Part shown: in pieces, positions 1 to 11,054 of the stretch | Position numbering within the stretch: the first letter of the stretch is position 1 | Layout: each line of letters starts with the position of its first letter | Assembly (NCBI RefSeq): GCF_020360975.1 | Contig: NW_025408669.1 | Span: forward strand, 2,046,001 to 2,110,000 | DNA: 64,000 nt | Reading direction: 5' to 3' | From: Hirsutella rhossiliensis | Taxonomy: Eukaryota; Ascomycota; Sordariomycetes; Hypocreales; Ophiocordycipitaceae | The notes under the pieces: generated by a model | Database searches by the model: none | The model's input: the letters and a program-made list of their open reading frames with translations, nothing else | What the model was told of the DNA's origin: nothing | Program-made: the position numbers and the translations under genes

Positions 1-2283
1 TCTCGCTCGATGGGCTGGTTCTTTCATGCATGACCGCTCGGCGCGCGTCAGATACCAGGACACTACCACGCCCAGCTCGCCTCTCCAATGCGGCCTCCCC
101 CAGGGATCACCAGTCTCGCCCATCCTTTTCTGTTGTACACGGAACCAATTTACCGCCTAGGGAAGCCGAAGGGCGCTTCGGCTACGCAGACGACACGGGT
201 ATCCTATGCATAGGTAACTCCTGGAGAAGACAGCCGAGAGCGTCGCGCTATGTAAACGAACTTGTGGCCTGGGGCGCCGCCAACGGCATCGCCTTCGACC
301 CGATGAAGACTGAGGTCATGCATTTCTGTCGAAGCAAACCTAAAGTTGCCCGCCTATATTTCACGGCGACTCAGAGAAGCGCCCTGACCGAGCACTGCGA
401 TGGCTAGGCATCTGGCTCGACAGCACCCTGTCGTTCAAGACACACGTGGAAAAGTGGACAGCCAAGGCACAGGTCGTGGCCTATCACTTGAAAAGTCTGG
501 CAAACACCAAACATGGTCCTCTTCCCGGTGCCGTTCGCAGAGCCGTAAGAGCATGTATCGAACCGGTGCTGCTCCACGGCACCGAGGCATGGTACCCCGG
601 ATTAACCAGCCCGCGATGGACCCAGCCAGCAAAGAAGGACCATCCGGGATACAGCAACTCATCCGAAAGATGAACAAGTCGCTTCACACATCCATCCGAG
701 CCATCCTGCCTGTTTGGAGGACGACGCCGATCAATGCCCTCCATCGAGAGCGGCATTCCACCGGTGATACAACTGCTCGAGGGGCGTCGCATGCGCTTCG
801 CGGCCCGCCTCAAGTCTCTCGATGAAGCCCATCCGCTTGCGAAACGTACAGTCCGGCCCAAGCCCCCTGTCATCCACAGGTCGATCAAACTGAAGTACCA
901 GGTGCCGCGAGAAGGCTTCCGGACCCGACTTCGACGCAGTGACCAGCTGCTGCCTTGCAGCAGGCGGCCAATTCTCCTCCTCGCCGCTTCGGCGACGATC
1001 AGGCGCTGCCTCTGCAAACCGCCCCGAAAGACCAGTCAGCAGCGGATTTCCGCATTTGGCTCCGGTCAGTGCCACCACACACTCTGGTCGTCTACTCAGA
1101 CGGATCGCTCTCCTCGGATGCAGCGGTCGGTTATGGCTATGCCATCCATCTGGATGGGCAAACCGTCCTAAGTGGCTGCGGCCGACTTGGGCCCGCTGAG
1201 GTTTTTGATGCGGAAGCGAAAGGCGCGCTCGAGGGCCTGCGCGCTGCCCTAAGCCTCCCACGATCGCAGAGGGTAGTCGTTTGTCTCGACAACATCGCGG
1301 CGGCAACATGCCTCAGAGGCATGCCGGCAGACTCCTCCCAGGATGTCTTCCTCGAGTTCCAGGCCCTGGCCACAGCACACGGTGCCACGGAGGTCCGCTG
1401 GATCCCCGGCCACACCAGCATCCCAGGCAACGAGCAGGCCGATGCCTTAGCGAAAGCAGGAACCTCTCAACCCGAGCCCGCAGGCGCTGTCCCGACACTG
1501 GCATATCTGCGCAGGGCTGCTAGGCAGCAGCCTGTGCGCATTTAAAGCCTGGTGGGAAGCCTCCGCACCCGAACAGTACAAGCCACTGCACCTTAAGCCG
1601 ACGACCGGCTGCCCCCTGGAGCTCAAACTCCCCCGACCGCTTCTCCACCACCTGCTTGCAGCCAGAACCCGTCACGGGGACTTTGCCGACTACCACGAGA
1701 GGTTCAACCACGACGATGCGCGACTGACGTGCTCATGTGGCCGACGAAAAGAGCCAAACCATGTCTTTTATTGCCGAAAGATCGAGCCGCGGCATCGGAT
1801 GAGGCTGACGCCTCACCTACTGCAGCAGTCAATCGCGCAATAGGCAGAGACTTCGACAGGTTCGTCAAGCTGGCGAAGGCGTCCTCCTTCTTTGAATGGG
1901 CTTGCCTCGCCACTAGGCGGCTGCATCACACCTTTCCTCACCTCTTCCTTTGTTCAAATCCCCCCCGGATTCGGCCAGGCAGAGGGTGCTGCAACACCCT
2001 TTGCCCGGCCGGGCCAACTGAGGCTGCGCTCTGCAGTCTCCGACAACGGTCCCTTGGAGACCAAAACTGAATGGCGATCTCACCGCCGCGCCTGCACGAC
2101 CCGCTGACGGGCACCAGGTTCAACACGGAGCGCCTCAGAGCCGATGAAATGCTGGATGGTGGTTGTTTACGTTTGCGAGAGGAGACTGTAGACAGCCTAC
2201 TAGCTCAGCACGTCCTGTGCCCCACCGGGACCTGAGCGGCCTCACGGCCGCTGGACGGAAAATACACATACATACATACATAC
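1..2283 (+). mobile_element. Decayed 3' part of a Tad1-like LINE (non-LTR) retrotransposon
   Basis: The 5' end lies outside the window. Read 5'->3' it encodes the end of a reverse transcriptase: the YADD catalytic box (about 181-192), then a region with WLGIWLD and the thumb-like LANTKHGPLPGAVRRAVRA stretch (about 405-660). A type I RNase H follows (about 1085-1470), with the first acid in VVYSDGS, the second in FDAEAKGALEG, and a C-terminal IPGHTSIPGNEQADALA. The end holds a Cys/His motif (CSCGRRKEPNHVFYC, about 1733-1777), as in fungal Tad1-clade elements. The frame changes at least near 400, 645, 745 and 950, with further stops after 1540, so the copy is dead. Sequence stays GC-rich and the damage is mostly indels, not the C-to-T pattern of repeat-induced point mutation. 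Family assignment is from recalled motifs. Confidence 0.9.
2264..2283 (+). repeat. CATA tetranucleotide repeat at the LINE 3' end
   Basis: About five ACAT/CATA units directly follow the last LINE-like sequence. Short tandem repeats are a common 3' terminus of non-LTR elements, so this probably marks the 3' boundary of the insertion. A target-site duplication cannot be checked because the 5' end is missing. Confidence 0.6.
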
Positions 2284-2341
2284 CGTATACGGATAATAGA
2301 GTCCAAGTCCCCCCCACACCCAAACGTGTCCTGATCCCTGA

Positions 2342-2407
2342 ATGGCTGCACCTGTAAACGACACACGCCGCCTCAACATCACCAAGTCCCAGATGCTGCG
2401 ACAGTAA
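2342..2407 (+). other. Possible 21-codon upstream ORF before SPC3
   Basis: An ATG-initiated frame of 21 codons (starting MAAPVNDTRR) ends at a TAA 73 nt before the SPC3 start codon. Its last codons overlap a good 5' splice sequence (CA|GTAAGC), so it could also be a short leader exon. It lies between the LINE tail and SPC3, inside the likely 5' leader. There is no evidence of translation. Confidence 0.3.
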
Positions 2408-2480
2408 GCCAGCTCCCTCGCCTCTCACCCACCCCATCAGCGCGCGCGTCTGGTCCTCGCGCCGCCCGCTCCCACCCACC

Positions 2481-3304
2481 ATGCACTCCTCCTTTGTGCG
2501 CGTCCAAAACGTCTTTGGCTTCTTCACCACCGTCGCCTGTGTCTTCGCCGCCTTCATCGCCGCCACCGACCTCTTCGCCGCCCGGACACCCACCGGCACC
2601 ATTACGCCGCACAACATTCAAGTGTACGTGCTCCCTCTTGGCCGTGCTCGCTGGCCTATGCTTGACGCACGAGGCTCGGGGACAACGGAGCGCTGACGGA
2701 AACTTGGGGGGGAATCAGCGTCAAGGGCCGGCCGCATTACTACAGCTCCAAGAAGGAGGAGTACGCCATCATCAAGTTCTCCCTCGACGCAGACCTCTCC
2801 TCGCTCTTCACATGGAACACGAAGCAAGTGTTTGTCTACGTCACGGCTGACTGGCCCACGGCGCCCGGCCAAAACTCGTCAAACTCGGCCGTCATCTGGG
2901 ACTCCATCATCACCAACCCGAGCGCCGACCACCTCAAGAACATTGGGCCCATTGCCATGAAGAAGCTCAAGAGAAGCTCCGAGGGCAAGACAATTGATCC
3001 CAGCAGGTAAGCATCCACAACTCCCTCTTCAAACGTCAATGCCTGACTCTTCTCCAGGGGCATCCTCAGGGTCAAAAACCAAAAGCCAAAGTACCAAATT
3101 ACCCACCCCGGCGGCAAGATTGCCCAGAGCCAAGACGTCACGCTCAAGCTGCACTACAACGTCCAACCATGGGTCGGACTCCTCACCTGGAACATGGACA
3201 AGGATCTGGGCTTCTGGAAGGTCATCAACGGTGGCTCGAGCAACAAGTTTGATCTTCCCGCTATCAAGTCAAAGGACAGCAAGACCAAGAGCAAGGGCAC
3301 ATAG
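2481..3304 (+). CDS. SPC3: Signal peptidase complex subunit 3
   Basis: This is a non-catalytic but essential subunit of the ER signal peptidase, which removes signal peptides in the ER lumen. Exons are 2481-2623, 2719-3006 and 3058-3304, giving 225 aa with canonical GT-AG introns. The protein has a short cytosolic N-terminus, one membrane helix (about residues 12-32, FGFFTTVACVFAAFIAATDL) and a lumenal domain. The family hallmark KGRPHYYSSKKEEYA lies just after intron 1. YNVQPWVGLLTW near the C-terminus is also typical of SPC22/23 proteins. The start MHSSFVRVQNVFGFF matches the family N-terminus. The LINE tail lies only about 200 bp upstream, so little ancestral promoter is left between them. 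It is convergent with XRN1, 332 bp from its stop. Confidence 0.95.
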
Positions 3305-3636
3305 ACAGAATTGCATCTAGCCATGGACCTGTAGTCGAGAACAACAAGATACATGGGCTGTCTGGAAACCAGCAAACGAAACAGGCCCGGCTGCTTCCCA
3401 CGATACGTGAAACGGTATATCTAGTCAACATCTTGCCACCCAGGCATCGTAGGCATCCAACGCTCTATAGCAATAATCGTCCTCACCCACGACATAGACA
3501 GAACGACGCCTCGGCAATACCCATATGCGTACACGGCAAGACATCCGGCCCCGCCCGATACTGCCCAACGACGCCCCGAAAGTGATACAAGCCTCGGTCT
3601 CCCGGACCTGGCCAGCACCGCAGCTCAGCGACACTG

Positions 3637-6600
3637 TCACTGAGCAACATTGCTGCCGTTGGCGCGCTCCCCTCGTCCTCTGCTAGGAACCCCTCGTCCC
3701 CGACCACGACTACGGCTGCCGCGTCCGCCACGAGCGCTTTCCAGGTTTGCCGGAGGAGGAACGTTGCCATATTTCGGCGTCTGTTCCCGGGAGAGTGGGA
3801 TTTGAGCCGCCTCCGAGTAGCCGCGGCTTCGTCCTCGACCGCCGCCACGACCTCTCTCGTTGGCGTTGCTTCCTCCGCGACTTTGCCCGTTCTTGCCTTG
3901 CCCGGGCGGCGTTGTGCCATTGGGGCTGTTTCGATAAACCAGCGTGCTATGGAGCAGAGGCGGCGCTCCGCCGCGCTGGTTGGGACCTCCGTGGCGAGAG
4001 GGAGAGTTGGCGCCGCCGTTGAGGGCACCACGCCACCCACCTCGCAAGACAGGGGGTGCTGGCGCATCCCTGTATTGCGGCATCCCCATCGATCCGGCGC
4101 GCCCCGTCGGTGCTGTGGCAGCTGTTCGCCTCTGCTGAGATTTGGACGACGCGGATATGACCTGCCTGTCCGTCGTGTTGAGCACCGAGGTTGACGCGAC
4201 CGTCTGACCTCTGAACAATGGCGCTCTCTCGCCCAGAGTGGTGCCGCTCATAAACGGCGTGTCCCACACGACATCCAACAGCAGCGCAGTTGCAGTTCTA
4301 CTGATTCCTGCGACCGTTCCTCGCGTGGCAATGGGGACCTTGCCTGATGCAGCCGCAAATGTCACCCGGTCGCCGAGACTGAAGGTCTGGTTGCCGAGCA
4401 CGAGCTCTGCGTCCGCTGGCTTGAGAATGGCAGCACGAGGCACGCCGCGGAGCTTTTTCGGGGCAAACTCTTGCGCGGCCTGGGACATTTGCTCTCCAAC
4501 TTTGGCCAATTCCATGACGACGTCAGAGTCGAGTTGCTCGGCTTCCAGTGGCACTCTCTCAAACTTGCCCGTCTCCTGCTTTTTCAACCACGCAACAATG
4601 TCTTTGATGCGCTGCGATGCGACGCTCGGGTCGTTCCACAGGTCTGTTTCCGAAGTCTCGCTTCTCTGAGGCTCCCTCTGGATTGCGACGAAAAAGTCGG
4701 GGAACGCCACCACGTAGTCCGCGATCAGCTTGACGGCGAGGGCGCTAAACTCCCAGCCCGAGGTTGACTTTCGCGAGTATCCCAGGACCTTGAGCTTGCG
4801 CGCTTCAAACTTCAAATTCAGGCCGAGGTTCAGCTTGAGGCCTGCCGAGTTTGTGACTTGATAGGAAGAGGTGATCTTGCTCAACACTAGAGGATGCATT
4901 CTGAGTTGCTTAGCGACCGCAAACGAGGGCGTATACGGGTTCCTGCTCTCAGCTTGGCGAATTAACGACTTGGCGAAATCCGGCTCCTTGTTTCGGAGTA
5001 CAGAGACGATGATCTCGGTCTTGTTGTCGATGTGACTTGTGATTTCCAGAGGGCGCCCGTAGGCGTAGTCGCCGAGGAAGAAAGCTCGAGTCCCCACGGG
5101 AAACTCTTCTTCGACCGGGAGAGCGGCCTTTTCGATGAAGCGTTCGTCCTCGTTAAACACCTCGTCAACAATCGTTTGGGCGGCATATGTACTCCGCAAG
5201 CTAGGGTTCTCCGCGTATTCCTTGATCAGTGCGCCTTCTTCTGTCTTAACCAATCCCTTGAGCATGTGGACGTGAACGAGACACTCTACTTGCCCGACTG
5301 TGATTGCCAGACGTTTCGCGTACCAGCTCTCCAGATGCTCTGCCTCTCTGGAAAAATCGGTAGCTTCTCTGTTGGTGTGGTCCTTGGTGATGATGTCCTT
5401 TCCGTTCTCGGCCAGTTCAAAGGTGAACAGCTCGTCCTGGACTCTCATCACCCTGGCCTCTTGCAGGAATGGATATCCCACGTAACATCGCTGGCCCAGC
5501 TTAGCCTTCCACGTCTCTATGCTTGTGCGCATACTGGTGTCAGTCAGCGTCACGACGATGCTAGGATTCCTGCTGTCCGCCTGGAAGACGTTGACCCCGT
5601 AACCTTCAATCAGCTGCGCAGTATACGGCAGGTTGTGAAGAGTGGGAAACCCAGCCAGGGCCTCAATGTTGAGAAGGGCGCCACCTGTCAGGCCGGACAA
5701 GTGCTCGAGACCCTCCATGGCGGGCAAGTCGAATATGTTCTCGATGCAGCGGCAGTATTGGACGTCTGGAAAGATGCCCGGAAGCGGAGAGGCGTATGTG
5801 AAATTCACATCCTGTGAGTATGTGAACTTGAGGGGTACGCCGACCCCGTTCCGGGCCTTTTCGTCGTCGGTGAGGAGCTCATTGCAGGAAGCCATGGCGT
5901 CAAGGAGGCGCTTTTCGTCGATGAACGGGATCTTGACGACGGCCTCCCACTCCATCTTCTTGCCGTTCATGTCCAACTCGAAATCTCTGGGATAGAAGTC
6001 GATGATGGGGGAACCCGGGTTGGTCATCAGGTCGTGGTATACCGTGGGAACAATCTTCTTGCTGCGATCGGGGAGGACACCCATCAGCTGTTCGTAGGGC
6101 TTGAATGGCTGGCCCTTTTTGAAGTTGAGATCGGCACCGAGGCCTTTGACGACATCTGAAGGCGAGTGTAAGCTTTATATAGTTCGATTTCTCTTTCAAC
6201 AGTTAACTTACCTGATATGAGGGGCGCGTAGTGATAGCCATAGAACCAGGGCCAAGACGCGATGCCCTTGTAATAGTAGAATAAGACCCACTGAAGGCCC
6301 TGGACATAATTCTCGCAGAGCGCCGTCTGCTCTTGGTCATACTTGTCCGCGGGCCATTCGGGGAACTTTTGCAGGTAGTACTTGGTCTTCCAGCCTTGAT
6401 ACTTGTCCTGGTAGAGCTTTTCATAGTGCTTCTGAGCATCCTCTGATGTCCTGTCAACAACCTGAGCTTTGTCGTACGTCTTGATAACACGCCACGCAGC
6501 TAAGTTTCCCTCGTCGTCGTCTTCGTCGTCGTCATCTCCATTCCTGGCGGGAAATGCAATGACGAGGTTGCGTTCGTCCTTGTCATTCTCCTTGGTTGAC

Positions 6601-8076
6601 CATTCCAAATGCATGGCATCGGCAAGATCCTGGATGAATTTCCGGTCTGCTGCTTTCAGATTCGAGCCAAGGTCCAACGACTCTTCCGAACGATTCGAGA
6701 CGAAAGGTCGGATTTTTTGTTTCCACAAGTCTCGCTGGAATGAGCTTATGGTAAGCTGATTGTTCCTAGGAGGCTTCCTGCTCATTGCGTTCTTTCCCGC
6801 CAGTTGCTGCTCCATCTGCTTAGAAGCAAACCACTTTTCATCGGAAACGTCGTTCTCGAAGGAAATCAGCTCAAGCTTGCTGAGCTCGTCCAACAGACTC
6901 CGCAGACGTTCCATATTGATGACCCCGTTTTCGTTGATGAAGCCCTGGCACTTTGGCAAAACTCTTTTGTATATCTTGAACATGTTGGCTAGAGCTCCCT
7001 CATTGATGTGAAGTCCGGGAAGATTCGGAAGGAAATCGTTTCCGACAAAAAAAGCCATCAAGATAAAGTCATCGATGACCCGCTCGAGATCAAATGCGAA
7101 GTCCAAGGTACCGTCTTGTTGTAATTCCTGGAACTCCAGCTCCAGGTACTCTCTCACGATACAGAGATGAAGAAGGTAAAAGTTCTGATGCTCGAGCTCC
7201 TTCGATTTTGTTTTAGAAGCTCGGCCAAACGTCACTTCTTCACGGAGAAGGCAGAAATGCGGATCATGGCTGAGTAGTCCAAGCATGATCAAGTCAGCGT
7301 CCAGGCCATAGAGACAATGGCGTACGTTTGGGTTGTAGTTTGGCTGCGCCTTGGCGTTGCGAATGTATTCCATGATCTTGTGCTCTCCCTCGCCTGGGAC
7401 GTCGTGGCCCGAGAGCACAATCTCGCAGCCCTGCCACTCGGTGTCTTCCGAGACTTTCTTGTTGACGAAATATCGGAGTTGTTGGGATAGCCTGGCCATG
7501 AATGCGGTGCCTTGCAGCCCTCGTCAGCTTCTGCCCAGCGGCAACTGAGCGAGGGCAATGACTTACCTGGCGTGATGCAATTACTGTCAAAGGGCTCCTC
7601 TTTGGGCATTTCAACGCCTTCTCTGATGGCCTTTTCACGCGCATTTTCAGCATCCAAAGCGGTCCTGAATCGGCGAGATCGCTGCTGGTTCATCTTGGCA
7701 CGCGGCGCGACACCGTCAATGGCCATGAAGAAGAGCTGTTTAGGCTTGATCTTGCCGAACAGATGCTCAATGTAGTTGAAGATTCGTATGAACATTTCCT
7801 CTTCGCTGATGCGGAATGTCGCATCCTCGCCGGCGTCCTTGTGGGTGCAGTTATGGATGATGCCATTCATGTCGAGCTACAGATTTCGGTCAGTCGCGGG
7901 CTAAATAGAGAGCCGGAGGAGCGCACATAGAGGCAGTCGAATTCGGGTATCCGATTTTCTGCAATAACTTGGGAAATGGCCGGATAGCGCTCTGAGAGCC
8001 ATCTGAAGAACTTGGGGACACTGGGACAGCGGTTAGCCAAGGGCAACGGATGGGGGAAGAATTCAACGTGCCCCAT
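3637..8076 (-). CDS. XRN1: 5'-3' exoribonuclease 1 (cytoplasmic)
   Basis: It degrades decapped, 5'-monophosphorylated RNA processively in the cytoplasm. My model has five exons on the minus strand: 8076-8072, 8020-7927, 7876-7567, 7510-6212 and 6155-3637, encoding 1408 aa. This is close to usual filamentous-fungal XRN1 length. The N-terminus reads MGVPKFFRWLSERYPAIS, the conserved start. Catalytic-acid motifs are LDMNGIIHNC (D35), AIDGVAPRAKMNQQRSRR (D87), VPGEGEHKIMEYIR, YGLDADLIMLGL and FFVGNDFLPNLPGLHI. The XRN1-specific middle domains follow. The last ~110 residues are low-complexity and RG-rich (RGGRGSRSRGRGRGVPSRG). Intron 1 (8021-8071) uses a GC donor after a 5-nt coding exon; it is the only splice choice found that restores MGVPK. 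The other three introns are GT-AG. Confidence 0.95.
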
Positions 8077-8746
8077 GGTGTAGAATGCGAAAACTTGTCC
8101 GCCGACAGAATAGGCTGACAGCAAAAAACAAGACACAAAGTGGGAACGAGTAAGCGACAGCAGAGACCGGGAGCTCTGAACAAAATGCCGCGAGTCTGGC
8201 GCAAAATGAAGCGTCGGGTGAAACTGTCGGAGCCTGTGCGCGGTTTGCCACACGAAGAGGCGGAGGGGAGGAAGGGCTGGCGACGCTGGACGGTGCGCGC
8301 CTCGCCCAACAGCCGACGAAAGGAGAGGAGAGGAGAGGCGAGGAGAGAGGAGGAGGACGGAACGAGACGGAACGGTGTCGGTGTCGTGGCGAAAGGAGAC
8401 GAAAGTGAGCGGCGGATTGCTTGCTTCTGCATTTAGCGATTCTTCTTAGAAGTTAGCGGGGCTCCGGAAGGGGGTGGCTGGAGCACCCCCAAGGCCTCGG
8501 CTCTAACTGGACTCCCTCACCGCCTTGCCGGCAGTTTTAAGCAGACGCCCAGAGTTGCCTTTCTTCACTTTACGCGCGACGCGTGCAGGCTCGTATTTTG
8601 CAGTCTCATCGCAAGCTCGGTCGCCAACGCCCCAAAGGCTCAGCCTCGGCCTCAACCTCAACCTCCATCGTGCTTGGTGCCCCTCCATCAGGCAATCCGC
8701 GAAATACCAACGTCAACCCTCATCCCTGGCCAGTCTGTTTTCCGCC
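8077..8746. promoter_or_regulatory. Shared 670-bp promoter region of XRN1 (-) and HAT2 (+)
   Basis: The two start codons face away from each other, so both promoters must lie here or overlap. The region holds a purine-only tract at about 8317-8358 (repeated GGAGA units). It also has one ACGCGT hexamer at 8579-8584, 163 bp before the HAT2 ATG. No clear TATA box was seen. Confidence 0.6.
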
Positions 8747-10363
8747 ATGGCTCCCGCGCAGGCCTCAGACCCTGAGGTCGACGGTGAGACCCCCTCCCTC
8801 GCCCCCAGCCGCATAACCTGCGATGATGCTGACGGCCGGCTCGCAGTCGACATGGTGCAGGACGACGACGACGATCAGGTGGAGCGCCTGATCAACGAAG
8901 GCAAGGGCCCGCGTCGTGAGCGAAGCTTTCGCGTTGGCTGACCTTTCGTAGAATACAAGACGTGGAAGAAGAACAGCCCCTTCTTGTACGACATGATTCT
9001 AGGGTATGCAAAACCTTGACCACGACTCCAGAACGACGCTCTGACATGGTTTAGAACCGCCCTGACCTGGCCTACCCTTACCGTCCAGTGGTTTCCTGAT
9101 GTCAAAGAGCCCAAAGACAAGAACTATCGGATGCACCGCCTTCTGCTTGGCACCCACACCTCGGACGAGAGCACCAACTATCTCCAAATTGCCGATGTGC
9201 AGATTCCAAACGCTGTCGCGCCCAACCCCGACAACTACGACGAAGAGAGGGGGGAGATAGGCGGATATGGAAATGCCGGCGACGTCGCTGCAATCAAGTG
9301 CGACATAGTGCAAAAGATTGAGCACCCAGGCGAGGTCAACAAGGCCCGCTATCAGCCCCAAAACCCAGACATCATCGCTACCTTGTGCGTCGATGGCAAG
9401 ATCCTCATCTTCGACCGCACAAAGCATCCCCTTCAGCCAGCCGCGCCCGGCAAGATCAATCCCCAAATCGAGCTTATCGGCCACAGGGCTGAAGGGTTTG
9501 GCCTCAGCTGGAACCCCCACGAGGCTGGCGGCCTGGCATCAGGCAGCGAGGACAAGACCATGTGTCTGTGGTAGGTCGCCAGCGTGCTTTTGCCTAAGCT
9601 GCATCCCAAAGTGTCCAAGCTGAACCAGTGACAGGGACCTCAAGACCCTTGAGGCAGACTCCAAGTCGCTGCGGCCTGCTCGCAGGTACAATCACCACAC
9701 GCAGATTGTCAACGATGTCCAGCACCACCCCATCGCCAAGAGCTTCATCGGCACAGTTTCGGATGATCAGACTTTGCAGATTGTCGACGTCAGACAGAGC
9801 GAGACGAGCAAGGCAGCGCTCGTCGCCAAGCGCGGCCATCTCGATGCTATTAATGCTCTGGCCTTCAATCCAACCTCGGAGATCCTTGTTGCCACGGCTT
9901 CTGCAGACAAGACAATCGGCATCTGGGACTTGCGAAACGTCAAGGAAAAGGTGCACACGCTCGAAGGTCACAACGACGCGGTGACGTCTCTGTCATGGCA
10001 CCCGACCGAGGCTGGCATTCTAGGCAGCGGCAGCTACGACAGAAGAATCATTTTCTGGGACCTGTCTCGCGTGGGCGAGGAACAGCTTCCCGATGACCAA
10101 GACGATGGCCCCCCTGAACTGTGAGTGTTGAGTCCCGACCCCAACGCCTCGGTATCAACGTCTAGATGCTGATTACGGATTATCCTAGGCTTTTCATGCA
10201 CGGCGGGCATACCAACCATCTGGCCGACTTCAGCTGGAATCCCCACGAGCCATGGCTCGTGGCCAGCGCTGCGGAAGACAATCTCTTGCAAATCTGGAAG
10301 GTGGCAGAGTCCATCGTCGGTAAGGACGACGGTGAACTGCCTCTCGATGAGCTTGACCGATAG
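8747..10363 (+). CDS. HAT2: Histone acetyltransferase type B subunit 2 (RbAp46/48-type WD40 protein)
   Basis: It binds histone H4 and supports Hat1 acetylation of new H4; close relatives act in CAF-1 and Rpd3-type complexes. Exons are 8747-8900, 8952-9003, 9055-9570, 9635-10120 and 10189-10363, encoding 460 aa. An acidic start (DDDDDQVERLINE) leads into the H4-binding N-terminal domain (EYKTWKKNSPFLYDMI, LTWPTLTVQWFPD). Six or seven WD40 repeats follow, with ends such as ASGSEDKTMCLW, ATASADKTIGIWD, GSGSYDRRIIFWD and ASAAEDNLLQIW. Intron 1 (8901-8951) uses a GC donor (AG|GCAAGG). The only GT alternative in the right phase would make a 36-nt intron, too short for fungi. Assignment as HAT2, not an MSI1-type paralog, is likely but based on recall. 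Confidence 0.93.
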
Positions 10364-11054
10364 GTGAGGTGGAAGTTCGTGGAAATGAATCGGTCTTCAT
10401 AGGATGAGGAGACTGTATTACTCTGGAGTCGGCGGCGACGGCGGGAGCGACGAAAAGAGTCCCGCGACTTGGCAACGCGACGGAGTCCACGGAGGGAAGC
10501 ACATGCCATTGTTGATCAGGCCGGGAAAAGAGTTTGCGTTGAACTTGCGGAAACCCTCAAGTCACTTCCGCCTATGGCTGTGTGGTGAGGGGTGAGGAGA
10601 TGCGCATTTCTTTGGCAATAGCAGTGAAGATTCATAAGATATCCTGCTCAGAGTGCCTGCGGTGGCCAAGCTCGAAGCACCGACAGAATGACCCCCTCGC
10701 CAGCCGCATTGTTTTCATTGGCAGACTCGTCCGAGTCGAATCATGGTTGCCACGTCAGTTGCGCAGCCGTCGTCTGCGAGTTCAAACTCGAAGGTGAACC
10801 GTTGTCCTTGCCAACCCGCTCACTGCGCATGCGAACTGAAGCTGGACCGTCGGTTGCCCCGTCAGCTGCCAACTGTTTACTGCAACCTCGCTCGGATGCT
10901 GTAGCCCTTGCATCACAGCTCCGTCACTTCCCGAGCCAGCGTTCTGCAAATCCACATTCCACCTCCAACCACTTCCAAAGCATCCTCTCCCAGCCCGATC
11001 CTGCTTCTCGGCACTCCACCCCCGAACGCCTTGAGCGTTGGATGAACCTCGACC
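10364..11054. other. Intergenic: HAT2 3' end and upstream region of the next gene
   Basis: The two genes are in tandem, so this holds the HAT2 terminator and the promoter of the 745-aa protein gene. I see no additional coding or RNA gene. A CT-rich leader precedes the ATG at 11055. Confidence 0.5.

Noticed and set aside
5032..5817. 261-codon plus-strand frame inside XRN1
   Set aside because: Antisense shadow of a conserved XRN1 exon.
8901..8937. GT donor GTGAGC in HAT2 intron 1 as an alternative to the GC donor
   Set aside because: It gives the right phase but leaves an intron of only 36 nt and inserts GKGPRQ in the conserved LINEEYKTW stretch.
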